A stretch of DNA of 64,000 nucleotides from Gillisia xinjiangensis (GCF_046298265.1 NZ_JBKAHK010000002.1:496001-560000), one strand, 5' to 3'; positions 26,100 through 35,578 are shown, counted from the stretch's first letter. A program made the numbers and translations. The notes: generated from the sequence alone by a model not told the origin.

Positions 26100-27554
26100 C
26101 TAAAATTTAATTTTAAAAGTTGTTCCAATATTTACGGTGCTTGTAACCGAAATAGAACCTCCCAGGGTTTCTACCTGGTTTTTGGTAATAAACAAGCCAA
26201 TTCCTTTTGCATCGGAATTCCTATGAAAAGTTTTATACATCCCGAACATTTTTTCCCCAAATTGATCGAGATCTATTCCCATTCCATTATCGCTTATTTC
26301 CATAAACGATTGTTCATTAAACAGATAGGTTTGAATGAAAATCACAGGTTTTCTACCAGGCTGTTTATACTTTATTGCATTAGTTATTAAATTTAGTAAA
26401 ATACTTTCAAGATATTCAGGAATATATTGAATTTCTTTATGGGCTTTAAAATCGGAAATAATGGTAGCACCTTCCCTTTTTATTAGTGAAGAGACCGATG
26501 CCATAACCACATCCAGGGCACTGCTGAAACTTGTGGTTTTTCGCTCTTTTGTCATTACATCCTGATGCGTCACCATTTCATTTAGCTTAGAGATCGCGAC
26601 ATCCAGGTTTTCAGAAATATCAGAGATATTTTCCAGCAATTCCATTTTATCTTTTAAAGGCTGGGTTTCAGAAAGCAACTGAACCACCAGGCTAAGATTG
26701 CTGCTGTGAGATCTTAAGTTATGCGAAACGATGTGTGCAAAATTGAACAACCTTGAATTTTGTGCCGCAATGATATCCAGGGAGTTTTGTAAATTGAGCT
26801 CATTGTTTTTGTTTTCATCTATATTTTGAAAAACTCCACGAATCCCTATGATTTCCTGTTCCTCATTATAAACCGGCTTTCCTGTGGCCCTTACCCAAAA
26901 TTCTTTTCCATAAAGGGTGACCATTTTTATTTCGGTTTTAAAAGGAATTCCGTATTTCTCACATTTTGTAAACATGGAAAGCGCTTTTTCCTGATGATCT
27001 GTGGCGTAAAAACGTAAACGTTCATCATAATTTACCTGGTAATCACCCGGGCAATCCAGGATTTTTTTAGTGACATCGTCCCAGTAAATCGCCTTGTGGA
27101 GGGTGTCTATATACCAACCACCGGTAGAGGTCATCTCTGCGGTTTCCCGGTAATAGAAAAAATTCTCCTCAATGGTGTATTGATCCCGTTTACTCTGGTG
27201 GATATTTACAAAAAGCAATACCGCAGTATCTTTATTGCTGTTTTCCTTACTTTTTAAATTCCGGCATTCAAACCAACGGTATTTATCATTTTGGAGCTTT
27301 AATTTTATTTCCTGGCTTATTTGCGGGGTTTCGGAAGAAAGACTTTCGAAGGCTGTCCTAAAATCGTATTTATAATCTTTATGGAGAATGTTATTTAAAA
27401 AATAGGTGAAAATGGAATCCTGGGTGGAAGGTTTACCTACAAGCGCTTCAAAATGCTCGGACCATGTGATTTCGTTTGTAAGAGTATTGATTTTCCAGTA
27501 GGCAATATCAAAATCTTCCAGAATACTGTTTAACTGAAGGTCGTTGAGCATCAA
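26100..27554 (-). CDS. PAS-domain sensor histidine kinase
   Basis: A 484-residue cytoplasmic kinase without transmembrane segments. PAS/PAC-like domains occupy about 10-120 and 135-250 (WYIDTLHKAIYWDD, then VRATGKPVYNEEQEIIGIRG). The phospho-acceptor His278 lies in FAHIVSHNLRSH, and the ATPase domain has the N box LLNLITNAIKYKQPG, DNGMGIDLD and GIGLFITKNQVETLGG. The signal sensed is unknown. The partner response regulator follows after 6 bp. Confidence 0.92.
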   Translation of the reverse strand: MMLNDLQLNSILEDFDIAYWKINTLTNEITWSEHFEALVGKPSTQDSIFTYFLNNILHKDYKYDFRTAFESLSSETPQISQEIKLKLQNDKYRWFECRNLKSKENSNKDTAVLLFVNIHQSKRDQYTIEENFFYYRETAEMTSTGGWYIDTLHKAIYWDDVTKKILDCPGDYQVNYDERLRFYATDHQEKALSMFTKCEKYGIPFKTEIKMVTLYGKEFWVRATGKPVYNEEQEIIGIRGVFQNIDENKNNELNLQNSLDIIAAQNSRLFNFAHIVSHNLRSHSSNLSLVVQLLSETQPLKDKMELLENISDISENLDVAISKLNEMVTHQDVMTKERKTTSFSSALDVVMASVSSLIKREGATIISDFKAHKEIQYIPEYLESILLNLITNAIKYKQPGRKPVIFIQTYLFNEQSFMEISDNGMGIDLDQFGEKMFGMYKTFHRNSDAKGIGLFITKNQVETLGGSISVTSTVNIGTTFKIKF

Positions 27555-27612
27555 TTGTGTATATAGTGGTCTAAATGTAGGACAATGTTAAAAATAATGC
27601 AAATATACTTAC

Positions 27613-28179
27613 TTATTTTTTGAACTTGTAGATATGATGGGGGCTTACGCAGTAGTCTAAAGCCACGTCACTACTTAAAATCCCGGGAATCTCGTCTTCC
27701 GCTTCAAAAAGGGAAAGTCCTATTTTAATCACATCTTTCCTGCAATTGGCGAGGAAAATGTCATAAAATCCTTTTCCATAACCTACCCGGTGCCCGGATT
27801 TGTCAAAGGCAAGTAAAGGAACAAATACCACATCTATTTTAGAAGCAGGAACTTCAATACCATCCACAGGTTCTGGAATATCCCATTTGTTCTTTTTGAT
27901 AAGGGTAGTATCTGTGAGAAGAAAATTTTGCAGTTCTCTCGTTTCAAAATCGCTTTTGGATAGAACGATATTTTTATCTTTTCCCTGTAAAATATGAAGT
28001 AGAGGCTCTGTGTGGATCTCTTTTTTTTCTGAAATAGTTAAAAAAAGGTGATAGAATTCGTACTCCCAAACTGGAAGTTTAAGAAGATTGTTGGCTATTT
28101 CCAGACTTTGACTTTCAATGTTTTCAGAAGTCAGCGCCTTCCGTAAGCTTCGGTATTTACTTCGCAACGAGCTCTTCAT
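27613..28179 (-). CDS. 5-formyltetrahydrofolate cyclo-ligase
   Basis: The enzyme uses ATP to convert 5-formyl-THF to 5,10-methenyl-THF, recovering a folate storage form. The 188-residue protein has the C-terminal signature RVGYGKGFYDIFL and the substrate region VFVPLLAFDKSGHR. The ATG at 28179 (MKSSLRSKYRSLRKAL) matches the family N-terminus; the open frame extends 22 codons farther with poor sequence. The gene overlaps the end of the upstream aspartoacylase-like gene by 23 bp, indicating one operon. Confidence 0.92.
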   Translation of the reverse strand: MKSSLRSKYRSLRKALTSENIESQSLEIANNLLKLPVWEYEFYHLFLTISEKKEIHTEPLLHILQGKDKNIVLSKSDFETRELQNFLLTDTTLIKKNKWDIPEPVDGIEVPASKIDVVFVPLLAFDKSGHRVGYGKGFYDIFLANCRKDVIKIGLSLFEAEDEIPGILSSDVALDYCVSPHHIYKFKK

Positions 28180-29158
28180 CCTGGATTTTTGGTGGTAGTG
28201 TAATATGAAAAATTGCATCACCCTGGTACACAATAGGAGATTCATTTACGTTTATAACATGACCTGTGTGAGGGGAGGAAATTTTATGCCTGAATTTCCC
28301 GTAAGGATCGGTAATCGTACCAAGATACTCTCCTTTTTCAACGTGTTTTCCACATTCGATCTTTATATGGAGGAGTCCGCTATATTTTGCACGCATCCAG
28401 GTACTATTTTCAACGATAATACTTGGCATAAGGGCTTCCGGGCAATCAAACCTGGGTTTTAGCATCCCAAGGTGGCTTAAGATACGCATCGTGCCTTCCA
28501 CCCCGTGTTTTGCGATTTCCTTATTGCTGTCCATGGATTTCCCACCTTCAAAAAGCAACACTTTTTTTCCTGCTTTGTGGCAGGTTTCACGATAGGATTT
28601 CGTAATGGTTTTAGAATACACCGTGAAAGGGGCATTAAAAATCCTGGCATATTTCATGCTGTTTTCATCCCCTTTATGAACGCGTAACTGGGCCGCATTA
28701 AACCTGCTGGAGCCACCGGTATGGAAGTCCAGGCAGAAATCGGCAACGGGAAGAATTTTGCTCGAAAACTGAAATGCAAATCGGCTGGCCAGCGACCCAT
28801 TTTTAGTTCCCGGAAATACCCGGTTTAGATCCCGGCCATCGGGAAATTCCCGTGCCAGGTTTAAAAAACCAAAAACGTTTACCACCGGAATACAGATAAT
28901 AGTTCCTTTTACCGGTTTATTTATATTTTTTGATATGATTTGACGAACAATTTCAACCCCGTTTAGCTCGTCCCCATGTATTCCTGCAGTAATTAGCATT
29001 ACAGGACCCGGTTTTTTAGAACGTTCAATAATAACAGGAACTTCAACCGAAGTAGTGGTATATAATTTTGCCATGTTCAAATTGATCACAGCCCCCTTTC
29101 CGGGATGGATTTTTTTACCTAAAATTTCGAGTACATCATCCTTGTCAATGTGAGCCAT
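28157..29158 (-). CDS. Succinylglutamate desuccinylase/aspartoacylase family zinc hydrolase
   Basis: A 333-residue zinc-dependent hydrolase of the AstE/AspA (M14-like) fold. Zinc ligands are visible in GIHGDELNG (His61 and Glu64) and the third region DFHTGG near 147. The C-terminal 90 residues form the beta-barrel domain of the family. It lies 3 bp after rimK and overlaps the folate ligase gene. With RimB and RimK upstream, an action on glutamylated products is conceivable, but the substrate is not known. Confidence 0.87.
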   Translation of the reverse strand: MAHIDKDDVLEILGKKIHPGKGAVINLNMAKLYTTTSVEVPVIIERSKKPGPVMLITAGIHGDELNGVEIVRQIISKNINKPVKGTIICIPVVNVFGFLNLAREFPDGRDLNRVFPGTKNGSLASRFAFQFSSKILPVADFCLDFHTGGSSRFNAAQLRVHKGDENSMKYARIFNAPFTVYSKTITKSYRETCHKAGKKVLLFEGGKSMDSNKEIAKHGVEGTMRILSHLGMLKPRFDCPEALMPSIIVENSTWMRAKYSGLLHIKIECGKHVEKGEYLGTITDPYGKFRHKISSPHTGHVINVNESPIVYQGDAIFHITLPPKIQDEELVAK

Positions 29159-29161
29159 AAA

Positions 29162-30034
29162 CTAAACGTTTCTTTCTATATATCGTATAATAGTTTTTGC
29201 GATGTCCTTTCCGGTTGCCGCTTCAATACCTTCCAATCCCGGTGAAGAATTCACCTCAAGAATAAGTGGCCCTCTGGCACTTTGCAACATATCAACTCCG
29301 GCAACTCCAAGGCCCATAGCTTTGGCTGCTTTGATAGCCGCAGTCTCTTCCTCATCGGTTAATTCTATCACAGTAGCCGAACCACCACGGTGAAGGTTGG
29401 ATCTAAATTCCCCTTCTTTCCCCTGTCTTTTCATAGCTCCTACCACGTGACCGTCAACAACCAGTGCCCTGATATCGGCGCCACCGGCTTCTTTTATAAA
29501 TTCCTGAACAATGACCCTGGCCTGAAGACCATTAAAGGCTTCAATTACAGATTCGGCCGCATTTTTTGTTTCGGCTAAAACAACTCCAAGACCCTGAGTT
29601 CCTTCCAATAATTTTATAATTAAAGGTGCTCCTCCTACGTGGTCTATCACTTCACCTACATCCTTGGAGTAATTGGTGAAAACCGTTTTAGGCAAACCAA
29701 GTCTTGCTCTGGATAACACCTGCAAACTTCTTAATTTGTCTCGGCTTCTTACCAGGGATTGAGATTCGGTAGTGGTAAAAACCCCCATCATCTCAAACTG
29801 GCGCACTACCGCGGTTCCGTAAAATGTTACGGAAGCTCCAATCCTGGGAATCACAGCATCGGTTTCAAGGATCATCCGTCCTTTGTAAAAAATAGACGGT
29901 TTCCTTTTCTCTATGATCAAGTCACATTTTAGGGGATCTATTACTTCCACATGGTGATGTCTTTTCTTTGCGGCTTCAATAAGCCTTTGGGTGGAATAAA
30001 GATTGCTATTCCTGGATAGGATTCTTATGTTCAT
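29162..30034 (-). CDS. rimK: Ribosomal protein S6 glutamate ligase, ATP-grasp
   Basis: RimK adds glutamate residues to the C-terminus of ribosomal protein S6. The 290-residue ATP-grasp protein starts MNIRILSRNSNLYSTQRL, as in RimK. It has ATP-binding segments APLIIKLLEGTQGLGVV near 147 and the metal/phosphate site LILEVNSSPGLEGIE near 258. It overlaps the upstream rimB-like gene by 29 bp, so translation is coupled. Other members of the family ligate different amino acids, so S6 as the only target is inference. Confidence 0.9.
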   Translation of the reverse strand: MNIRILSRNSNLYSTQRLIEAAKKRHHHVEVIDPLKCDLIIEKRKPSIFYKGRMILETDAVIPRIGASVTFYGTAVVRQFEMMGVFTTTESQSLVRSRDKLRSLQVLSRARLGLPKTVFTNYSKDVGEVIDHVGGAPLIIKLLEGTQGLGVVLAETKNAAESVIEAFNGLQARVIVQEFIKEAGGADIRALVVDGHVVGAMKRQGKEGEFRSNLHRGGSATVIELTDEEETAAIKAAKAMGLGVAGVDMLQSARGPLILEVNSSPGLEGIEAATGKDIAKTIIRYIERNV

Positions 30035-30455
30035 CGTTTTTTGAATTGTAAGATATATCTATTAACTCGGGATCTACTATAAATTTTGTGCTAAGGAACT
30101 TTCTTCCTATCAAAACAGGATATCGCATATCTTGCCGGGCAGACAAAGAAAGGGAAATTTTAAAAACCTTTTCAAAAATTTTTATGGTAGATTGAACCTG
30201 AAACCTCTTTTGTATCAAACCATTACTGCTTTTCACAAATACAATGTCGTAATCCCTGAAAATGAATTCTTTTCCGTTGTATAACGGATGTTCTTCATCC
30301 AGAAAAGTACAGTGAAGAAAGCCCTCTTTTTCAATGATATTGTCACAGTGAATGGATGAGGTATACGCCCCGGTGTCAATTTTAACAGAGATATCCTTCA
30401 GGTGTAATAATGGGAAATCAGCCTTATCAAATCGGCCTATTACTGTCTTTTCCAT
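30006..30455 (-). CDS. Retropepsin-like protease, RimB type (PF05618)
   Basis: A 149-residue protein with the aspartic-protease motif KIDTGAYTSSIH (Asp27-Thr-Gly) and the second family segment DMRYPVLIGRKFL near 118. This is the retropepsin-like family often named ATP-dependent zinc protease. In Pseudomonas fluorescens RimB of this type processes or antagonises RimK-modified S6. The overlap with rimK in the same direction supports the same role here. A likely promoter, TACCTTGC, lies just upstream on the minus strand. Confidence 0.87.
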   Translation of the reverse strand: MEKTVIGRFDKADFPLLHLKDISVKIDTGAYTSSIHCDNIIEKEGFLHCTFLDEEHPLYNGKEFIFRDYDIVFVKSSNGLIQKRFQVQSTIKIFEKVFKISLSLSARQDMRYPVLIGRKFLSTKFIVDPELIDISYNSKNDEHKNPIQE

Positions 30456-30619
30456 GGGCGCAAGGTACTAAAATGATTAATTATGCTATCTTATAAAGAC
30501 CTTAAATTATTCAAATAAAATACAAAAAAGTTCCCTTTTTAGATGTTGATTTTTCTCCTCTAAATAAAATTTTAACATTAGTTGATGGCGCTTATTTTAT
30601 CGCTCCCGGTAATATGTAA

Positions 30620-30627
30620 TATCTTTG
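30620..30627 (+). promoter_or_regulatory. -7 promoter element of uvrC
   Basis: TATCTTTG matches the Bacteroidota -7 consensus exactly and ends 5 bp before the chosen uvrC ATG, implying a leaderless or nearly leaderless transcript. Confidence 0.5.
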
Positions 30628-30632
30628 GCGGG

Positions 30633-32423
30633 ATGGAAACACCCTCATTGGAAATACAACTGCAAACTTTACCCCAAAGTCCCGGAGTATATCAGTATTA
30701 CGATAAGAATGGGCGGATTCTTTATGTAGGAAAAGCTAAAAACCTTAAGAAACGGGTTACTTCGTATTTCAATAAAACCCACGACAATCACCGCACAAGT
30801 GTTATGGTTAAGAAGATCTACGATATTAAGCATATTGTGGTAGCTTCTGAAACCGATGCTTTATTGCTGGAAAATAACCTGATTAAAAAATATCAGCCGC
30901 GCTTTAATGTGATGCTCAAGGATGATAAAACCTATCCCTGGATATGTATTAAAAACGAACGCTTTCCCAGGGTTTTTCCTACCAGAAGATTGATAAAGGA
31001 CGGAAGTGAATATTACGGACCTTTCACCAATTTTAAAACTGTCAACACCTTGCTGGATTTAATAAAAGGTCTTTATCAATTACGCACCTGCAATTACGAT
31101 CTTTCTTCAGAAAAAATTAAGAATGGAAAATTTAAGGTATGCCTGGAATACCATTTGGGGAATTGCAAAGGGCCGTGTGAAGCTTTTCAGGAAGAAAAGG
31201 AGTATAATGAAAATATAGAAGCCATCAGGCAGATCGTGAAGGGAAATTTTAAGGATTCCCTTCAGCAATTCCGCCATCAGATGAAGGCTCATTCCGAAAA
31301 AATGGAATTTGAAGAAGCACAGCGCATCAAGGAAAAGATTGATGTTTTGGAGAACTATCAGTCAAAATCTACCGTGGTAAATTCAAAGATCAATAATGTA
31401 GATGTTTTTTCCATTGTAAGTGATGAGGGTTACGGATATGTGAATTTTCTTCAGATCTCTCATGGGGCCATTATTAGATCCCACACCATTGAAATGAAAA
31501 AGAAACTCGATGAAAGCGATAAGGAGTTGCTGGAATTGGGTATAGTGGAGATAAGGCAGCGGTTTCGTTCAAATTCAAAAGAAGTTTATGTGCCTTTTAA
31601 AGTGGATGTTGGAGAAGATGTTATTATTTATGTTCCGAAATTGGGCGATAAAAAGAAAATCATCGATTTTTCTATCAGAAATGCCCGGTACTACAGGCAG
31701 GAGCAATTTAAACAGATGAAAATTGTGGATCCGGACAGGCACGTGAACCGGATTATGGCTCAAATGAAGGAAGATCTTAGGCTGAGTGAGGAACCCAGGC
31801 ACATTGAATGTTTTGACAATTCAAACATTCAGGGAACCAATCCGGTAGCGGCCTGTGTGGTATTTAAAAATGGAAAAGCAAGTAAAAAAGATTATCGTAA
31901 ATTTAATATCAAAACTGTAGAGGGACCCGATGATTTTGCTTCTATGGAAGAAGTGGTTTTTAGAAGATACAAAAGACTGCTGGAGGAAGAGGAACCTTTG
32001 CCCCAACTCATTATTGTAGATGGCGGAAAAGGTCAGCTTTCTTCAGGTGTAAAAGCACTGGAAGACTTGGGGTTAAGAGGAAAAATTGCGATTATAGGAA
32101 TCGCTAAAAGGCTGGAAGAATTGTACTACCCCGGAGATTCTATTCCGCTATATTTGGATAAGAAATCGGAAACCTTAAAAATAATTCAGCAATTGCGAAA
32201 TGAAGCGCATAGATTTGGGATTACCTTTCATAGAAATAAACGAAGTAAAACTGCCTTAAATACAGAGTTGGAAGCCATAACGGGCATTGGGGATAAAACA
32301 GTTGTGGAATTGTTAACGCATTTTAGGTCATTAAAAAGAATTAAGGAAGCATCCCTGGAAGATTTGTCCAAATTGGTTGGTCAGGCAAAAGCAAACATTA
32401 TTTACAGTAACTATCATCAGTAA
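30633..32423 (+). CDS. uvrC: Excinuclease ABC subunit C
   Basis: UvrC makes both incisions in nucleotide-excision repair. The 596-residue protein has the N-terminal GIY-YIG nuclease (SPGVYQYY and ILYVGKAKNLKKRV, residues 13-36), a cysteine pair region near 170, a UVR motif near 205-240, the RNase H-like nuclease (IECFDNSNIQGTNPVA and LIIVDGGKGQLS) and C-terminal helix-hairpin-helix motifs (ITGIGDKTVVELL). The ATG at 30633 was chosen over one 17 codons upstream because the promoter -7 element lies between them and the upstream extension is not family-like. Confidence 0.95.
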   Translation: METPSLEIQLQTLPQSPGVYQYYDKNGRILYVGKAKNLKKRVTSYFNKTHDNHRTSVMVKKIYDIKHIVVASETDALLLENNLIKKYQPRFNVMLKDDKTYPWICIKNERFPRVFPTRRLIKDGSEYYGPFTNFKTVNTLLDLIKGLYQLRTCNYDLSSEKIKNGKFKVCLEYHLGNCKGPCEAFQEEKEYNENIEAIRQIVKGNFKDSLQQFRHQMKAHSEKMEFEEAQRIKEKIDVLENYQSKSTVVNSKINNVDVFSIVSDEGYGYVNFLQISHGAIIRSHTIEMKKKLDESDKELLELGIVEIRQRFRSNSKEVYVPFKVDVGEDVIIYVPKLGDKKKIIDFSIRNARYYRQEQFKQMKIVDPDRHVNRIMAQMKEDLRLSEEPRHIECFDNSNIQGTNPVAACVVFKNGKASKKDYRKFNIKTVEGPDDFASMEEVVFRRYKRLLEEEEPLPQLIIVDGGKGQLSSGVKALEDLGLRGKIAIIGIAKRLEELYYPGDSIPLYLDKKSETLKIIQQLRNEAHRFGITFHRNKRSKTALNTELEAITGIGDKTVVELLTHFRSLKRIKEASLEDLSKLVGQAKANIIYSNYHQ

Positions 32424-32482
32424 TAAATGAAACATCCTTAACGGCAAGTCGATACACAGGTGGATGATTATTATGGGTGTTA

Positions 32483-32500
32483 CTCCCGACAGCTCGGGAG
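32483..32500. repeat. CTCCCGA hairpin repeat, copy 1
   Basis: Stem CTCCCGA/TCGGGAG with loop CAGC, followed by an A-rich segment. The unit is repeated 98 bp downstream. Confidence 0.7.
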
Positions 32501-32580
32501 ACTGATAAAAAACAATAAAAAACAGATGAAATGAGCATAACGGAAATAAGATACAAACACCGATGAAAATATGCGAATTA

Positions 32581-32600
32581 CTCCCGACAGCTATCGGGAG
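32581..32600. repeat. CTCCCGA hairpin repeat, copy 2
   Basis: Stem CTCCCGA/TCGGGAG with loop CAGCTA, followed by the same A-rich trailer (ACCAATAAAAGACAATAA) as copy 1. It ends 28 bp before the patatin gene start and so probably lies in its leader. Confidence 0.7.
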
Positions 32601-32628
32601 ACCAATAAAAGACAATAAGTATCTACTT

Positions 32629-34854
32629 ATGAAAAAATTAATCTGTATTATATTTATAATCCTTTCTTTTCAGGGATTTTCCCAGGAAAAAAATGAGGTA
32701 AAAGTGGGATTGGTTTTAAGTGGGGGTGGTGCAAAAGGACTGGCTCATATAGGTGCTTTAAAGGTTATTGAAGAGGCGGGAGTAAAGATAGATTACATTG
32801 GAGGAAGCAGCATGGGGGCTATTGTTGGGGCATTATATGCTTCGGGATATAGCGCGACACAATTGGATTCTCTTTTTCACGATATCAATTTTAATATTCT
32901 TATTCAGGATCAGGTGCCGCGAAGCGCTAAAACCTTTTATGAAAAGGAGGATACTGAAAAATATGCGATCACCCTTCCCTTTGACGGTTTTAAAGTTTCT
33001 TTTCCTTCCGGACTTTCCAAAGGCCAGAACATCTATAATTTAGTATCAAAACTTACCCTGCACCTGGGAAATGTTCGCGAATTTAAGAATTTACCAATTC
33101 CATTTTTTTGTGTTGCAGCAAATATAGAAACCGGGGAGCAGGTAATTTTAGACAGTGGTTCTTTAGCTAAAGCGGTTTCAGCCAGCAGTGCGATCCCTTC
33201 GGTTTTTAGTCCGGTAAGAATAGATGGTAAACTCCTTACAGATGGCGGAGTTGCAAATAATTATCCTATAGAGGAACTTAAACGTAGAGGAGCGGAGTTG
33301 ATTATTGGGGTCGATGTACAGGATAGTCTGGTAGACCGTGAACAGCTTAAAAGCGTTTTTGAGATCTTGACACAAATTAATAATTTCAGGACTATAAGCG
33401 ATATGCGTCAAAAAATAAAGATGACAGATCTCTATATTAAACCCGATATCACCAGATTTAATATATTGTCATTTGATAAGGGATCTGCCATAATCGACTC
33501 CGGGGAAGTGGCAGCACGGGCAAGGATAGAGGATTTGAAGCGAATAGCTGAGAGCCAAACTTCAGCTCCTTTAAAGCTGAAAAAAGTTAAACCCATTGAT
33601 AGCATTAATATAAGTTCACTTACAATTGAAGGAAACAATTCCTATCCGCGCACTTATATTCTGGGAAAGTTGAGGCTTAAGTACGGCCGGGGATATACCA
33701 TGGGGGACTTGGCAGATGGTATTAATAACCTTTCAGCTACCGGAAATTTTGACAGGATCAATTACAATCTTTTTCCCATAGATACTTCATATACGCTGGC
33801 TATTCAGCTGGAAGAAAGTCAAAATAAAACCTTCCTGAGGTTGTCCCTTCATTATGATGATCTTTATAAAAGCGGAGCATTAATCAACCTTACAAGGAAA
33901 AGTTCCCTTTTCACGAATGATGTAGCCTCACTGGATGTTGTTTTGGGAGATAATTTCAGATATAATTTTCAATATTATATCGATAAGGGGTACTACTGGA
34001 GTTTAGGGGTAAAATCGAGATACAATAATTTTAATAAGGGAGTGGCCTTTGATTTTGCCAGGGAGAATGCGGGTATTGAAAATATTGGGATCAACAGGAT
34101 AGAAGTGGATTATAAGGATTATACCAATCAATTATATGGGGAAACCTTTTTTAAACAGATTTTCTCCCTGGGAATTGGCGTGGAGCACAAACATTTAAAG
34201 ATAACCTCTGAAACTTTGCTTGAAAATCCCGGCAATGACCTATCCTCTGCAGTCTTTGAGAATAGCAACTACTACAGCGCTTTTGGGTACCTAAAACTGG
34301 ATAGTTTCGACAATAAATATTTCCCTAAAAAGGGCGTTTATTTTGACGGGGATTTTCATCTTTATTTATTTTCTTCAGATTATAATAATAATTTCTCTGA
34401 GTTTTCCATCGCAAAAGGGAAATTAGGATATGTATTTTCTATACTTCCAAAGTTCACCGGCAGAATATTTTCTGAATCGGGTTTTAGGATAGGTACCTCC
34501 GGCAGCAACACGTTGGACTTCTTTTTGGGCGGCTATGGAAATGATTTTATCAATAATTTTGTTCCGTTTTTAGGATATGATTTTATAAGTATTTCCGGAG
34601 ATAGTTATATTAAGGGCATGGTGGAACTGGATTATGAGATCTTTAATAAAAATCATTTAACTGGCAGTGCCAATTTTGCCAACGTAGAAAACAATTTATA
34701 CGCTAGCGGAAACTGGTTTTCTATCCCTGATTATACAGGATATGCGTTAGGGTATGGTTTGGAGACACTGCTGGGCCCTGTAGAGGTGAAATATTCTTTT
34801 TCCCCGGAAATTAAAAGAAGTCAATGGTTTTTTAGTTTGGGGTATTGGTTTTAA
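32629..34854 (+). CDS. Patatin-like phospholipase fused to an outer-membrane barrel
   Basis: A 741-residue exported protein with signal peptide MKKLICIIFIILSFQGFSQ. The patatin domain (about 25-300) has the oxyanion loop SGGGAKGLAH (31-40), the nucleophile elbow GGSSMG (Ser61) and the catalytic DGGVANNYP motif near 204. A POTRA-like segment (about 320-400, NISSLTIEGNNSYPRTYIL) leads into a BamA/TamA-type barrel that ends in QWFFSLGYWF. The layout resembles type Vd autotransporters such as PlpD, in which the lipase is carried across or displayed on the outer membrane. A start 22 codons upstream overlaps the palindrome and lacks a signal peptide. Confidence 0.92.
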   Translation: MKKLICIIFIILSFQGFSQEKNEVKVGLVLSGGGAKGLAHIGALKVIEEAGVKIDYIGGSSMGAIVGALYASGYSATQLDSLFHDINFNILIQDQVPRSAKTFYEKEDTEKYAITLPFDGFKVSFPSGLSKGQNIYNLVSKLTLHLGNVREFKNLPIPFFCVAANIETGEQVILDSGSLAKAVSASSAIPSVFSPVRIDGKLLTDGGVANNYPIEELKRRGAELIIGVDVQDSLVDREQLKSVFEILTQINNFRTISDMRQKIKMTDLYIKPDITRFNILSFDKGSAIIDSGEVAARARIEDLKRIAESQTSAPLKLKKVKPIDSINISSLTIEGNNSYPRTYILGKLRLKYGRGYTMGDLADGINNLSATGNFDRINYNLFPIDTSYTLAIQLEESQNKTFLRLSLHYDDLYKSGALINLTRKSSLFTNDVASLDVVLGDNFRYNFQYYIDKGYYWSLGVKSRYNNFNKGVAFDFARENAGIENIGINRIEVDYKDYTNQLYGETFFKQIFSLGIGVEHKHLKITSETLLENPGNDLSSAVFENSNYYSAFGYLKLDSFDNKYFPKKGVYFDGDFHLYLFSSDYNNNFSEFSIAKGKLGYVFSILPKFTGRIFSESGFRIGTSGSNTLDFFLGGYGNDFINNFVPFLGYDFISISGDSYIKGMVELDYEIFNKNHLTGSANFANVENNLYASGNWFSIPDYTGYALGYGLETLLGPVEVKYSFSPEIKRSQWFFSLGYWF

Positions 34855-34908
34855 GGGGTAAAAGCCGGGTTAAAAACCTTATTTTTAACCTTTGAAAAAA
34901 ATCAGCCA

Positions 34909-35541
34909 ATGTTAGACGAGTTAAAAAAATCTTATACCGGTATTCTTGAAGATGCAATCCTTGAAGAAATTGCAGAATCAGGAATCCTAAAAACATTTCA
35001 CGAGAACGAAAAGATCATTGATTATGGAGAATATGTGAAATTCCTTCCGTTGCTTTTGAGCGGAGCCATCAAGATTTTGAGGGAAGATAAAGAAGGGGAT
35101 GAATTGCTGCTTTATTTCCTGGAAAGCGGGGATACCTGTGCAATGACACTGTCTTGTTGTTTAGGGCAAACCCGAAGCGAAATACGCGCGGTTGCCGAAA
35201 AGGAAACTCAACTTATCATGATCCCCATTCAAAAGATGGAGGAATGGACTTCCAAATATAAAAGCTGGCGCAACTTCGTATTTGACAGTTATCATTCCAG
35301 GCTTACTGAAATGTTGGAAACCATAGACACCATCGCTTTTTTAAACATGGATAAACGTCTTATGAGGTATCTTCAGGATAAAGCAAAGATCAATCAAAAT
35401 GAATTGATACAGGTTACACATCAGGAAATAGCTTACGATTTACACACCTCCAGGGTAGTAATATCAAGATTATTAAAGAAACTTGAAATCGACGGAAAAA
35501 TAGAACTACAGCGAAATGCTATTAGGGTATTGGACCTTTAA
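34909..35541 (+). CDS. Crp/Fnr family transcriptional regulator
   Basis: A 210-residue regulator with an N-terminal cyclic-nucleotide-binding-like jelly roll (about 20-120) and a C-terminal winged helix containing TSRVVISRLLKKLEIDGKI near 180. The cysteine-rich stretch CAMTLSCCLGQTRSEIRAV near 80-98 is typical of a flavobacterial subgroup and might bind a ligand or metal, though no FNR-type iron-sulphur cysteine spacing is present. It lies 54 bp after the patatin gene; the effector is unknown. Confidence 0.87.
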   Translation: MLDELKKSYTGILEDAILEEIAESGILKTFHENEKIIDYGEYVKFLPLLLSGAIKILREDKEGDELLLYFLESGDTCAMTLSCCLGQTRSEIRAVAEKETQLIMIPIQKMEEWTSKYKSWRNFVFDSYHSRLTEMLETIDTIAFLNMDKRLMRYLQDKAKINQNELIQVTHQEIAYDLHTSRVVISRLLKKLEIDGKIELQRNAIRVLDL

Positions 35542-35578
35542 AAAAGCCAAAATTTTGATGAAACCCCGGTCTTTTAAA

